Below the pieces are notes generated by a model, which ran no database searches, was not told the DNA's origin, and saw only the letters and a list, made by a program, of their open reading frames with translations. Positions 8,445 through 17,725 of a DNA stretch of 64,000 nucleotides are shown here, one piece after another (position 1 is the stretch's first letter; each line of letters begins with the position of its first letter). A program made the position numbers and the translations under genes. The DNA comes from CAITSH01 sp945892985 (GTDB taxonomy: Bacteria > Pseudomonadota > Gammaproteobacteria > Burkholderiales > SG8-39): assembly GCA_945892985.1 (NCBI GenBank), contig CAMDDU010000015.1:27489-91488 (forward strand), read 5' to 3'.

Positions 8445-9122
8445 TCAGCGCCGCCACACACTCGCCAGCCAGGGTTGCTGCTCGCGCGGCAGGCCCTCCG
8501 GGCGGAAATAATGCGTCAACTCAACAAACCCCGCACCAGTCATGTAAGCGCGCCAGGCCTCGATGTCGTGATAGGCGCCATAGCGTCCGCGGTTCCAGCC
8601 CTCTTCGTTTTGTCCGCGCGGATTGGAGCAGAACAGCGCCCCGCCCGGCTTGAGCGTGGCGTGCAAAACGTCCAGCACCCGCGGCAACACCTGCCCTGGC
8701 ACATGGAACAGCACCGCGTTGGCAAACACGCCGTCAAAGCGCGCCCTTGGCAAATCAAGATGCATGAAATCCTGCTGCCAGACTTCGCAGCCGCTGTAGT
8801 CGCGCGCCATGGCGGCAAAGCGCGCGGCTCCTTCGACGCCGACGGCCTCGTGCCCCAGCCCCGAGAAGGTCTTCAGGTCGCGCCCCGGCCCGCAGCCCAC
8901 GTCCAGGATGGAAAAAGGCGGCGCAGCCGTGATGTGGTCGAGTAAGGCGGCGATGTTCTGCGCGACGTCATGATCGCGTGTACCCGCCCAGAAGGCCTCG
9001 GCGCGCTCGTTGTAATGCGCCAGCGTGCCGGCGCTGATATCGGACAAGGTCTTGCTGTCCAATCGAACTGCGCCGTCTGCGCCTTCTGCTTTGTCCACCG
9101 GGGACGGGAATGCTGATGTCAT
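8445..9122 (-). CDS. Class I SAM-dependent methyltransferase
   Basis: Rossmann-fold methyltransferase of 225 residues from ATG 9122. Motif I is ILDVGCGPGRD (72-82), followed by an acidic GVEGA end of strand 2. Post-motif features include DGVFANAVLFHVP, with the aromatic and His common in UbiE/Tam-like small-molecule enzymes. A longer frame upstream would start at 9224 but adds an uncharacteristic hydrophobic leader, so the shorter start is preferred. The methyl acceptor is unknown. It lies convergent with nothing, between the kinase and a divergent MFS gene. Confidence 0.87.
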   Translation of the reverse strand: MTSAFPSPVDKAEGADGAVRLDSKTLSDISAGTLAHYNERAEAFWAGTRDHDVAQNIAALLDHITAAPPFSILDVGCGPGRDLKTFSGLGHEAVGVEGAARFAAMARDYSGCEVWQQDFMHLDLPRARFDGVFANAVLFHVPGQVLPRVLDVLHATLKPGGALFCSNPRGQNEEGWNRGRYGAYHDIEAWRAYMTGAGFVELTHYFRPEGLPREQQPWLASVWRR

Positions 9123-9375
9123 GGCAAAAGTATAGCCGTTCGCGCAGCCAGTCTGCGGCAAAAATGCCGCGGGTGCGATAATCGAGGGCATCGACAGCGG
9201 CAACACGCTCAAAACAGCCGACATTGACGGTTTGCTTATGCGGCGGCGCCGATGCGGGAAGCGGCGTTTCGCTTTGTCACAGCAACAGCATCACCGCCCT
9301 GAGCGTTCAATTTAGCCGTTCAATTCTGCCGGCATGACGCCCCACCCTTAACCCGTCCCGGTTAGCCCGTTCCAG

Positions 9376-10785
9376 ATGCAACGCACTGTGCTCATCCCGC
9401 TGATTGTCGCCTGCGCCCTGTTCATGGAAAACATGGATTCGACGGTGCTCGCCACCTCATTGCCGGCGATCGCCAATGACATCGGCGAGAACCCGCTCGC
9501 ACTCAAGCTGGCGCTGACCTCCTACCTCGTCGGCTTGGCGATTTTTATCCCGATCAGCGGCTGGGTGGCCGACCGCTACGGCTCACGCACCATTTTCGCC
9601 TGGGCCATTGTGGTCTTCATGGCCGGCTCGCTGGGCTGCGCCCTGTCGAGTACGCTGACCGCCTTCGTGCTGGCACGCTTCATTCAAGGCATCGGGGGTG
9701 CGATGATGGTTCCGGTCGGACGCCTGGTGCTGCTCAAGAGCGTACCCAAAAGCGAACTGGTTAAAGCGCTCAACTACCTCACCTTCCCGGCGCTGCTCGG
9801 CCCCATCATGGGCCCGCCGCTGGGCGGCTTCATCACGCAATACTTCAACTGGCGCGGCATATTCCTGATCAATGTGCCGATCAGCATCCTCGGCCTGATA
9901 CTGGTGCTGCGCTTCATCCCCAACATCCGCGAAAGCGCGTTGCCGCGCCTGGATGTGCGCGGCTTTGTGCTGCTGGGCATCGGCCTGTCGGTGATGATGC
10001 TGGGTCTTTCCGCCCTCGGCGGGCACCTGCTGCCCGTGGCCGTCACCTCCGCCTGCATCATCACCGGCGCCATGGCCCTCGCCGCCTATGCCCGGCACTC
10101 GAGCCAGACCGCCGAGCCGCTGATCAACCTTGGCCTGTTCAAGTTCCCGACGTTCCGCGCCGGCATCATCGGTGGCAGCCTGTTTCGCACCGGCATGGGC
10201 GCGACGCCCTTCCTGCTGCCGCTGATGTTTCAACTGGGCTTCGGCCTCGACCCGCTGCACTCCGGTCTGCTCAGTTGTGCCACCGCCGGCGGCGCCATGT
10301 TCATGAAAACCCTCACCGTCATGATACTCAGGCGCTTTGGCTTCAGGCAGGTGCTGCTGGTCAACGCCATTCTCGCCTCGGGCTCGGTCGCCGCCTATGG
10401 TTTGTTCAATGCCGACACGCCGCACGCAATCGTAGTCGGCGTGCTGCTGCTGAGCGGCTGCCTGCGCTCGCTGCAATTCACCTGCCTCAACGCCATCAGT
10501 TTTTCCGATATCACCAAACAGACCATGAGCCAGGCTTCAAGCCTGCAAAGCATGTCGCAACGGCTGGCGCAAAGCATCGGCGTGGTGATCGGCGCCTACG
10601 CGCTGCAACTGGCCAGCACGATGCAGGGGCACGCGAACATCATGACCTCGGACTTCTGGCCGGCCTTTGTGGTGATCGCTATTATTTCCGCCGCGTCGCT
10701 GCTCTTTCACACCGGGCTCGCGGCGGATGCCGGTGCGGAAATCGCCGGGCGGGGTAACAGCGAGAAAAACACTCCCGCTGCGTGA
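9376..10785 (+). CDS. MFS efflux transporter, DHA2 (EmrB/QacA-like) type
   Basis: Proton-driven multidrug-type exporter of the inner membrane, 469 residues. The N-terminal helix contains the MD-TVL--SLPAI motif of DHA2 members. Motif A is GWVADRYGSRTIF (about 54-66) and motif C is LLGPIMGPPLGG (about 140-152). Hydrophobicity suggests 12-14 helices. No periplasmic adaptor (EmrA-like) gene is next to it, so it probably acts alone. It is the last gene of the ordinary chromosomal section, converging on the catabolic cluster at 10834. Confidence 0.9.
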   Translation: MQRTVLIPLIVACALFMENMDSTVLATSLPAIANDIGENPLALKLALTSYLVGLAIFIPISGWVADRYGSRTIFAWAIVVFMAGSLGCALSSTLTAFVLARFIQGIGGAMMVPVGRLVLLKSVPKSELVKALNYLTFPALLGPIMGPPLGGFITQYFNWRGIFLINVPISILGLILVLRFIPNIRESALPRLDVRGFVLLGIGLSVMMLGLSALGGHLLPVAVTSACIITGAMALAAYARHSSQTAEPLINLGLFKFPTFRAGIIGGSLFRTGMGATPFLLPLMFQLGFGLDPLHSGLLSCATAGGAMFMKTLTVMILRRFGFRQVLLVNAILASGSVAAYGLFNADTPHAIVVGVLLLSGCLRSLQFTCLNAISFSDITKQTMSQASSLQSMSQRLAQSIGVVIGAYALQLASTMQGHANIMTSDFWPAFVVIAIISAASLLFHTGLAADAGAEIAGRGNSEKNTPAA

Positions 10786-10833
10786 GACATACCCTGAAAA
10801 GGCACGCCAGGCGCGCCTCTTCAGCCATCACTC

Positions 10834-12180
10834 CTAGGAAACATCCAGATCTGCATAGGCTGGCAAGGCGTCCGTGACAGGGCGCCCAGCGTTGACGACG
10901 ACACGGTCGGCCTGCGGCCGGCAAACCAGTTCATTGATGGTGCGCGCATCGAAGATGATCAGGTTGGCGGGGCCGCCCGCGCAAAGGGAGCCAATCGGCT
11001 CGATCCCCATCATGCGCGCGGGCGCCGGGCCCACCATGCTCACCGCCTCACCGAGGCAATGGTCCAGATGGTAGACGCCGATAGACTGGCGAAACAGATC
11101 GAACAAATCATAATCCCCGAAGGGAATGAAGGCATCGCGCACATTATCGCTGGCGATGGCAAAAGGGATGTTGCGGGTCAGCATTTCCTGTGCCAGCGTG
11201 ACGCCGCGTAACCTTGGCGTGCGCCCGGGCGTGCGGTCATGCATATACAGATTCGAAGTCGGCAGCGAAACAACGCCTATCCCAGCCTCGGCACACAGCG
11301 CGAGGGAGGCGGCGATTTTGTCGTCGGGCTGGGCCGCCAGACTGCACAGGTGGCCGCAGACGACACGGCCCTCAAGTCCGTGGCGCATGACCGCCCGCGC
11401 GACCTCATCAAGGTGCGAGTCGGCGGCGATCAATGTCTCGTCGACATGCAGGTCTATGGCGAGGCCGCGTACTTTCGCCAGCGTGAACTGCGCATCGAGC
11501 AATTCGGCGATATTGTCCATGTGGCCGTAGTTGTGGTCGGTCGAGCGGCGCAACACGCCACCCAGCAGCCCGCCCTCGGTCGCCGCGGCAAGATCGGCCA
11601 GCCGTCTGCCATAGTCCGTTGCGTACACGTCTATAGGCACCGAACTGGTCGCCTGCAATACGACGCGACCCTGCCACGCGGCCCGTACCTCGGCGAACAC
11701 CGACCAGCTCAGCTCGGCCTGTCCTTCGTAGGAATCAATATGCGAACGCAGCGCCGACGTGCCATTCACATAAGCACAACGCACCGAAAACTCCATCCTC
11801 GCGCGGATGTCCTCGTGGCTCCAGTAGCGTTGGCGATCCTTGAGGATGGCCTCGCGCGCACTGGCGAACGAGGCACCGAGGCGGCCCATGCGGCCGATGA
11901 CCTGCGATTTATCAATGTGGGTGTGCAGGTCGACCAGCGTCGGCCAGAGCTGGCGCCCGCCCAGTTCAAGGCAAGAAAGTCCGCCTGCCACCGCCTGCCC
12001 GGCAGCGGCAATAGCCGTCAACCGTCCCTTCTCGACGCGCAAATCGATGAGCACCGAGCCTTCGGCATCCGCAACCGCTCCCGGCGGTATATCACGCAAT
12101 AACCTGCCAGGAACACGCGCGCCCCTGATGGAGAAGGCCTGCGCATCGGGCAAAGCGACGAAGCTGCCGGAACGCATCAT
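10834..12180 (-). CDS. Amidohydrolase, cytosine-deaminase-like
   Basis: Metal-dependent deaminase or cyclic amidohydrolase of 448 residues. The cytosine deaminase pattern is complete: DLHTHIDK with His86 and His88, DLHVDE (His and Glu), VVCGHLCSL (His) and AIASDNVRD (Asp). The typical product would be deaminated pyrimidine-like or related N-heterocyclic compounds, but members of this family have many substrates. Two ATG codons are adjacent (12180 and 12177), with only a weak upstream ribosome site. It is the last gene of the minus-strand group that starts at 17725, 40 bp after the GntR gene. Confidence 0.85.
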   Translation of the reverse strand: MMRSGSFVALPDAQAFSIRGARVPGRLLRDIPPGAVADAEGSVLIDLRVEKGRLTAIAAAGQAVAGGLSCLELGGRQLWPTLVDLHTHIDKSQVIGRMGRLGASFASAREAILKDRQRYWSHEDIRARMEFSVRCAYVNGTSALRSHIDSYEGQAELSWSVFAEVRAAWQGRVVLQATSSVPIDVYATDYGRRLADLAAATEGGLLGGVLRRSTDHNYGHMDNIAELLDAQFTLAKVRGLAIDLHVDETLIAADSHLDEVARAVMRHGLEGRVVCGHLCSLAAQPDDKIAASLALCAEAGIGVVSLPTSNLYMHDRTPGRTPRLRGVTLAQEMLTRNIPFAIASDNVRDAFIPFGDYDLFDLFRQSIGVYHLDHCLGEAVSMVGPAPARMMGIEPIGSLCAGGPANLIIFDARTINELVCRPQADRVVVNAGRPVTDALPAYADLDVS

Positions 12181-12220
12181 GTCTTTTTAGTCAGCGCACG
12201 CATTTGAGCGCGGCAACCAG

Positions 12221-12955
12221 TCAGCTACGAACACTCACAGCCTTCGCGGCCGGTTTGGGACGATTGTAACCAGCGTCAAAGTCCTTCCATGAACCGATCA
12301 TGTGCTGCTGCATCATCGCCGCCAGTCCCAAGCCATCGCGCTGCTGCACCAGCTCTAGAATCCGCTCGTGCTCACCCAGCGACCGACGCCACGCCGCATC
12401 GGTTATTTCGATGAAAAAGCGATCGCGGGTAATCCGGATCCCGAGTGACCGGTGCTGCGCGATGAGGAACTGGTTGTGCGCGCCGCGCACGATACTGTCA
12501 TGGATGGCCTGATTGGCGCGGTAATAATCCTTGATGCGTCCATTTGCCTGATGGTCGAGCATCGCCACATGCTCACGCTCGATGAAAGCGATATCATCCG
12601 CGGTGAAATTTTCACAGGCTATCGGCGCGCACACTGATTCAATTGCACCAAGCGCATAGAAAAGCCCCTGGATTTCGTCTTGTGTCGGCGTCGCCACAAC
12701 CGCGCCTCGGCGCGGCAGCAACGTGACAAGTCCCTCGGCTACAAGGACCCGAATGGCCTCGCGCAACGGCGTGCGCGAAATGCCGAATTGCTCGCACAAT
12801 TCGGCCTCCTGGATGCGCGTACCCGGCGACAGTTCATCCTGGATGATGCGCTCGCGCAGCACCGCGACCACCTCGTCATGCAGGTTTCCGCGCTCTATGC
12901 GGGCGGGCATCCCCGCCAGGGGCACTGCCGGATCGTCAGTCAGGTTGGCCATCAC
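12221..12955 (-). CDS. GntR-family transcriptional regulator, FCD subgroup
   Basis: DNA-binding regulator of 244 residues. The winged helix occupies about 20-90, with FGISRTPLREAIRVL as the recognition helix. The C-terminal FCD ligand domain shows the usual metal-ligand histidines (NQAIHDSIV, LGEHERIL, MMQQHMIGSW). FCD regulators commonly sense organic acids. The gene lies inside the 17.7-10.8 kb minus-strand set, so it may regulate its own operon. No operator was recognised next to it. Confidence 0.92.
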   Translation of the reverse strand: MMANLTDDPAVPLAGMPARIERGNLHDEVVAVLRERIIQDELSPGTRIQEAELCEQFGISRTPLREAIRVLVAEGLVTLLPRRGAVVATPTQDEIQGLFYALGAIESVCAPIACENFTADDIAFIEREHVAMLDHQANGRIKDYYRANQAIHDSIVRGAHNQFLIAQHRSLGIRITRDRFFIEITDAAWRRSLGEHERILELVQQRDGLGLAAMMQQHMIGSWKDFDAGYNRPKPAAKAVSVRS

Positions 12956-12993
12956 TCCTCCTTGTCACGCAGGCTGCGCTCGCGACTTTAGCG

Positions 12994-13308
12994 TCAGCGT
13001 ATCGGCGAAAACGGCGCCGGAACCAAAATGCGGCTTTCCATCGCGACGACAATATCAGGCGACTGCGCGAGGTACTCCAGCCAGTCCTTGTCCTCGAACA
13101 GCGCCTTGCGGCGCTTTTCGCGTTCAGCAAGCGAGTCATAGCCCCACAAGTGCACCACCCGGTTTAGCTCGCCGATCTCAGTGTGGAAATAGCCGATCAG
13201 GTTGCCCAGAATGCGCGTCTGGATCGCCAAACCGCGGGGATTGTAATCTTCATAATAGACATGCACCGTGCCCGGCTTTAGGGTGTAGGTTCTCTCTTCG
13301 ACAATCAT
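12994..13308 (-). CDS. NIPSNAP-family protein
   Basis: Small 104-residue ferredoxin-fold (dimeric alpha-beta barrel) protein. The start MIVEERTYTLKPG and the middle LGNLIGYFHTEIGELN and VVHLWGYDSL are typical of NIPSNAP. In bacteria these accompany catabolic genes, but their biochemical role is poorly known. ATG 13308 has a perfect AAGGAGGA site. It is flanked by an SDR (42 bp upstream) and the GntR gene, in the same direction. Confidence 0.9.
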   Translation of the reverse strand: MIVEERTYTLKPGTVHVYYEDYNPRGLAIQTRILGNLIGYFHTEIGELNRVVHLWGYDSLAEREKRRKALFEDKDWLEYLAQSPDIVVAMESRILVPAPFSPIR

Positions 13309-13350
13309 CGTGTCCTCCTTGTTCTAAAAAATATATGGCGTGATTGCCGC

Positions 13351-14109
13351 TCAAACCATCACATCGCCACCGGCCGGGCAAAGCGTCTGGCCGGTAAAAA
13401 AGGATGAATCCTTGGTCGCCAGGAAAAGCGCGGTGGAGACCACATCCTCAACCTCGCCAACGCGGCGCAGCGGATAGGTCCCCACGATGGAATCGCGCAC
13501 CTCTTCGGGCATGAAGTTGTAGAGGTCGGTACGGATGATCGCCGGCGCGATGGCATTGACGTTGATGCCGTCCTTGCCAACCTCTTTGGCTAGCGCCTGC
13601 GTGAAGCCGATCATGCCGGCCTTGGCCGCCGACAGATGGCTGAAATTCTCGCCACCCAGTACACCAAATGTGCCACTCATGTTGATGACCTTGCCGTATT
13701 TTTGTTTAAGCATGTGCGGGATGACGAAGCGGGTGCACAGGAACATGCCGCGCATATGCGTCTGTATCATCTCGTCCCAGGTTTCCACCGACATTTCGGC
13801 CAGCGGCACGGCGTTGAGCAGGCCGGCGTTGTTGACCAGGATGTCGATCTTGCCGAAACGCTTGATGCCGGCATCGACCATGTTCTTCACGTCGTCGGTG
13901 ACGCCGACGTTGGCTTTGACGGCAATCGCCTCGCCGCCGGCAGCCTCGATTTTCTTGACTACAGCGTCGGCCGAAGCGGCATCCTTGACGTAATTGACAA
14001 TGACCTTGGCGCCCTCTGCGCCAAAGCCCTCCGCGATACCGCGCCCGAGCCCCCTGCCGCCGCCGGTGATCATCGCTACCCGTCCTGCAAGTCTTCCGTT
14101 CGCACTCAT
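13351..14109 (-). CDS. SDR-family oxidoreductase lacking the catalytic Tyr
   Basis: Short-chain dehydrogenase/reductase fold, 252 residues. The nucleotide-binding TGGGRGLG (15-22) and NNAG (93-96) are intact. The active-site segment reads NMSGTFG then HLSAAKAG. Aligned without gaps to FabG-type enzymes, the catalytic Ser falls on Gly146 and the Tyr of YxxxK on Leu159, while Lys163 remains. A Ser145/His158 pair sits one residue earlier. Annotation as 3-oxoacyl reductase is therefore only a family label. The protein at 29416 is a paralog with the same replacements. ATG 14109 has AGGAGA upstream. It is followed closely by NIPSNAP and preceded by an alpha/beta hydrolase. Confidence 0.85.
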   Translation of the reverse strand: MSANGRLAGRVAMITGGGRGLGRGIAEGFGAEGAKVIVNYVKDAASADAVVKKIEAAGGEAIAVKANVGVTDDVKNMVDAGIKRFGKIDILVNNAGLLNAVPLAEMSVETWDEMIQTHMRGMFLCTRFVIPHMLKQKYGKVINMSGTFGVLGGENFSHLSAAKAGMIGFTQALAKEVGKDGINVNAIAPAIIRTDLYNFMPEEVRDSIVGTYPLRRVGEVEDVVSTALFLATKDSSFFTGQTLCPAGGDVMV

Positions 14110-14131
14110 TGCTTTATCTCCTATTGAATAA

Positions 14132-15028
14132 TCAAGCTAAAAAATTGTGCCCGGTCCATCCCTGCCAGCGCCCGCTGTCGACGGCGACCACAAAGTCATG
14201 AATCACTTGGTTGAACGCGGCCGGATCCTCCAGATTGGCAAGATGCCCGGTTCGCGGCAGCACGCACCAGGCCGCTCCCGGGATGGTCCGCTTCAGGTAA
14301 AGATTGGGCTCCAGACAAGGATCGTCCTCGTCACCAGCGAGCAGCAGCACCGGCAATTGCAGGCGACGCAGCCTGTCTTCAAGGTGCCACAGCGACGGAC
14401 GTGTTGCCAGCACGGCGCGCAGCGTCATCGCCGTTCCCTGGGCAGAGTGCCCGGCCAGTTGCGCGGCAAAGACGGACCAGCCCTGAGAATCCTTGGCGCG
14501 CAGCGGCATCGCATAAGGGCTGGCCGCCAACTCCGCGGCGAAGGCTGCCATGCCGATGTTTTCGGCATGATCAGCCTCGGCACGCATGCGCTGACCGTAA
14601 TCGGGCTGCTGCTCGGGCTTGGCGCCATAGCCGCAGCCGGCGATCACCAGCGACTTGGCCAGCTGCGGGTGACGCAGTCCGAAATGCAGGGTCGCAAACC
14701 CGCCCATGGACAGGCCGACGACATGGGCCGCGCCCAGCCCCAGCCCGCGAATAACATCGGCGACGTCGTCGGCGGCGCGTTCCTGGCTGTATGCGGCGGT
14801 GCTCGCAGGCACATCCGAGGGCAGATAGCCGCGCGCAGCATAGGTGACGCAGTGCGCATGGCGGCCAAAATAGGCAAGCTGCGGATCCCAGCTGCGTTGG
14901 TCGCCGGAAAATTCGTGCACGAACACCATCGGCTCGCCCTGCCCGCTCTCGCACACATGCAGGCGCACGCCGTCCGAGGCCTTGAGCATGCGGCCTGCGG
15001 CAGAATTATTTTTTGCCGAGTTTGCCAT
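14132..15028 (-). CDS. Alpha/beta hydrolase
   Basis: Serine hydrolase of 298 residues, similar to 3-oxoadipate enol-lactonase and esterase-like enzymes. It has an HEFSGDQRSW oxyanion region (about 39-48), the nucleophile elbow GLSMGG with Ser107, an acid in AGDEDDP and a His in RTGHLANLEDP. It is clearly paralogous to the protein at 21740 (shared HEFSGD, ARGY-PS-VP, HVVGLSMGGFA and AMTLR blocks). The start overlaps the end of the amidase gene by 23 nt, implying translational coupling. In this neighbourhood it may cleave an ester, lactone or ring-opened intermediate. Confidence 0.88.
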   Translation of the reverse strand: MANSAKNNSAAGRMLKASDGVRLHVCESGQGEPMVFVHEFSGDQRSWDPQLAYFGRHAHCVTYAARGYLPSDVPASTAAYSQERAADDVADVIRGLGLGAAHVVGLSMGGFATLHFGLRHPQLAKSLVIAGCGYGAKPEQQPDYGQRMRAEADHAENIGMAAFAAELAASPYAMPLRAKDSQGWSVFAAQLAGHSAQGTAMTLRAVLATRPSLWHLEDRLRRLQLPVLLLAGDEDDPCLEPNLYLKRTIPGAAWCVLPRTGHLANLEDPAAFNQVIHDFVVAVDSGRWQGWTGHNFLA

Positions 15029-16484
15029 CGGTTGCCTTCAGCGCCTGCATGACCAGCGGCGGCAGGCGCGGCGTCGCTTCGGCGAGGCAGGCCTCGAAAC
15101 TTCGCGCCACCGCCAGCACCAGGTCGTCCTGACCCCAGGGGCCGACGATTTGCAGGCCCACCGGAATGCCGCCGGCGGTAAAACCGCAGGGAATGGAAAT
15201 GGCCGGCTGGCCCGACAGGTTGAACGGATAGGTGAACGGCGTCCACCCTATCCACGGCAGCGGCACCGAGGCGTCGCCGCCGGCCGGCACTTCCTTGTCC
15301 GCATCAAAGGGCAGCAGCGGCATGGTCGGCGTGACCAACACATCAAAGCGCTCGAGCACCGCGCAGGCGGCTGAAACGAATTTGCGCCTGTCGCCTATGG
15401 CCTTGAAGTAATCGGCGACTGCATAGTCCTTGGCGAGGCCGTCGAGGCGCGCCAGGCCCTGGTCCATTTTCGCGCCGTGCTTGGCAATCAGCTCGGCAAA
15501 GCCCAGACCGCGGCCAGTGACCCACAGCGTCTCGAAGGATTCGTAAGGCAGTTCGGCATCTATGGTCGTGTTCTTGTAGGCACCCTTGACCGAGCGCTTG
15601 AGGCGCGACACTGCGCGCGCGAACACCGCACTGACTTCGTCGTCCACTTGCACACCAAACAGCGAGGCCGCCACGCCGATGCGCAGTGCACCGGCACGCA
15701 GGCGCCTTTGCCGCGCCGGATCGGCGTTCGCAGCCGAGTTGTACGACAGCGGATCGCGCGCATCCGGCCCGGCACTTGCGCGTAACACCAGCGCGGCATC
15801 GCCGACGGTGCGGCACAGCGGTCCTTGGTGCGACAGCGTTTCAGTCACTGTGCCCGGCCACACCGGAATGCGGCCCAGCGTCGGCTTGAGCCCGACGGTG
15901 CCGCAAAAGGCGGCGGGTATGCGTATTGAACCGCCGGCATCCGAGCCGAGCGCAATGGGTACCGCTCCGGTCGCCACCGTCACCGCCGAACCGGCGCTGG
16001 AGCCGCCGGAGTTGCGTGTCGTGTCCCAGGGATTGCGCGTCACGCCGCTGAGCGGTGAAATGCCGGTGCCCTTCCAGCCGAACTCGGGCATGGTGGTCTT
16101 GCCGATGATGACAACACCAGCTTCGAGCATACGCTCTATCATCGGCGAGTTGGTGTCGGGCACGTACTCGGTGCTGGTGCGCGAACCGCGCGTCGCCGGG
16201 AAGCCCTTGAGGTAGAAGTTGTCCTTGATGGCGATGGGCACGCCGTGCAGCGGGCTGCGCAACTGGCCCTTGCGCGCCTCGGCCTCGCGCGCCGTCGCGC
16301 CCTTGCGCGCATAGGCTTCGAGAAACATCACATAGGCGTTGACCGCCGGTTCAAATTGCTTCGCCAGCGCAATCGCGCACTCGGCCAGTTGCACCGGCGA
16401 TACGCGGCGCTGCGCCACCAACCGCCCCAGCTTCGCCGCCGAGGATCGTGCAAATTCCGCCGGTCCGAGTTCCTTGAATGCCAT
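15006..16484 (-). CDS. Amidase signature family enzyme
   Basis: Amide hydrolase of 492 residues with the Ser-cisSer-Lys triad: Lys87 in GVPIAIKDNF, Ser162 in GGSSAGS and Ser186 in SDAGGSIR. Full length for the family, and cytoplasmic (no signal). ATG 16484 (MAFKELG) follows AAGGGGG. The open frame upstream to 16670 encodes low-complexity basic residues and is excluded. It lies between the degenerate M20 gene (53 bp) and an overlapping hydrolase. The exact amide is unknown, and GatA is unlikely because no gatB or gatC is present. Confidence 0.92.
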   Translation of the reverse strand: MAFKELGPAEFARSSAAKLGRLVAQRRVSPVQLAECAIALAKQFEPAVNAYVMFLEAYARKGATAREAEARKGQLRSPLHGVPIAIKDNFYLKGFPATRGSRTSTEYVPDTNSPMIERMLEAGVVIIGKTTMPEFGWKGTGISPLSGVTRNPWDTTRNSGGSSAGSAVTVATGAVPIALGSDAGGSIRIPAAFCGTVGLKPTLGRIPVWPGTVTETLSHQGPLCRTVGDAALVLRASAGPDARDPLSYNSAANADPARQRRLRAGALRIGVAASLFGVQVDDEVSAVFARAVSRLKRSVKGAYKNTTIDAELPYESFETLWVTGRGLGFAELIAKHGAKMDQGLARLDGLAKDYAVADYFKAIGDRRKFVSAACAVLERFDVLVTPTMPLLPFDADKEVPAGGDASVPLPWIGWTPFTYPFNLSGQPAISIPCGFTAGGIPVGLQIVGPWGQDDLVLAVARSFEACLAEATPRLPPLVMQALKATDGKLGKK

Positions 16485-16537
16485 GCCTGCCCCCTTGCGT
16501 GTACTGATGAACCCGCTGCCGCGTACTGGCTTGCTTC

Positions 16538-17725
16538 TTAGATGGCCTTGAGCATTTTTGCCGTGGCCAGCGTGTAGATTTTTGTCGCCGCCTCGATGTC
16601 GGACAGCGCCAGCGATTCGTTCGGCTGGTACACCGGTTCGCCGCCGGGTCCGAAAATCACCGTGTCGCACAAGTGGCCGACCGTTGCCGTGTCCGCCAGC
16701 CAGGAACCGCCAACCAGTTTGGGCGTCCTGCCCATCACCGCTGTCCAGGACTCGACCAGAGCCTGCACAATGGGCGCCTTGGGGTCGACCATGAAGGAGT
16801 TTTTCTTGTCCGCCACAACAAGCTCGAGCTTGATCGACGGATCGCGCGCAACGGCCTTGTCGAGCGCGCCCTGCAGCAGCGCCTGCACCTCCTCGAGCGG
16901 CACGCCCGGCTGCGGACGCGTGTCGACGCGGATGGTGCAGCGATCGGGAATCATCGACGGGCCGCCCGGGAACAGGCCGCCGTAAATGCGGCCAACCGCG
17001 GTGAACAGTTCCGCCCCTACCAACGCTTCCATTTCCTTGCTGATTTTCGGAAAGTACTTAAGCTTGGACAACTCTTCGACCACCGGCAGCATTTTCTCGA
17101 TGGCGTTGGTCGCATGGTATTTATGGCAGGTGTGGGCCGAATGGCCTATCGTGGAAATGTCAAAGTAATAACGGCCGCGGTGCGCAATGTAAATCTGCAT
17201 GTCGGTCAGCTCACCGAGGATGCTGCAATCAAACTTGTGGCGGTTGAACAAGTCGATGGCACCGGTCTGCTGGCCCATGTGGTCGGCGACACCGCAGAAG
17301 GTCAGCTTTCCGGAGAATTCGACACCCGAATCGATGATGGTTTTCATTGCGCCTATCAATGAACCGAGGCCGGCCTTCATGTCCATGACCCCATGGCCGA
17401 ACAACCGGTTGTTTTCGATGGCGCCGTCAAACGGATCGCGCTCCCAGCCTTCGCACACTGGCTTGGTGTCAAGGTGGCCGGTAAGCAGCAGGTGCGGACC
17501 GGGACGCCCGCTGTCGACCTGCCATAGCGTATTCAGGCGCCCGGGCGAAACCTCCTCGCACCAGACCTTGCCGACACCGAAGGATTTGAGCCGCGCCTCG
17601 AGCTGCTGGGCGAGCACGCCCTCCTTGCCGGAAGTACTGTCGGTACGCACCATTTCCTGGGTGACGCCGATGGCTGCGTCGGTGGCCAGCACTTTGTCGA
17701 ATTTGTCGAGAATAGCTGTGCTCAC
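16538..17725 (-). CDS. M20-family (ArgE/DapE-like) protein with degenerate metal site
   Basis: Homolog of zinc aminoacyl hydrolases, 395 residues from GTG 17725, which has AGGAG at a good distance. Retained positions are GHLDT (His84, Asp86), the bridging Asp115 in GVMDMKAG and Glu172 in ILGELTD, plus the dimerisation-domain GHSAH. The DEE motif, with the catalytic and metal-binding glutamates, reads DHM (148-150). The C-terminal metal His of the family (GPG----AH--NE) is Tyr366 in PVYQPNE. The frame is intact and long, so it is not an obvious pseudogene. It could be a binding protein or an enzyme with a rebuilt metal centre. First gene of the minus-strand set running to 10834. Confidence 0.85.
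   Translation of the reverse strand: MSTAILDKFDKVLATDAAIGVTQEMVRTDSTSGKEGVLAQQLEARLKSFGVGKVWCEEVSPGRLNTLWQVDSGRPGPHLLLTGHLDTKPVCEGWERDPFDGAIENNRLFGHGVMDMKAGLGSLIGAMKTIIDSGVEFSGKLTFCGVADHMGQQTGAIDLFNRHKFDCSILGELTDMQIYIAHRGRYYFDISTIGHSAHTCHKYHATNAIEKMLPVVEELSKLKYFPKISKEMEALVGAELFTAVGRIYGGLFPGGPSMIPDRCTIRVDTRPQPGVPLEEVQALLQGALDKAVARDPSIKLELVVADKKNSFMVDPKAPIVQALVESWTAVMGRTPKLVGGSWLADTATVGHLCDTVIFGPGGEPVYQPNESLALSDIEAATKIYTLATAKMLKAI

Noticed and set aside
10800..10830. GC-rich palindrome AGGCGCGCCT between the MFS gene and the amidohydrolase
   Set aside because: Stem with flanks is imperfect and no T-run follows on either strand, so it is not called a terminator.
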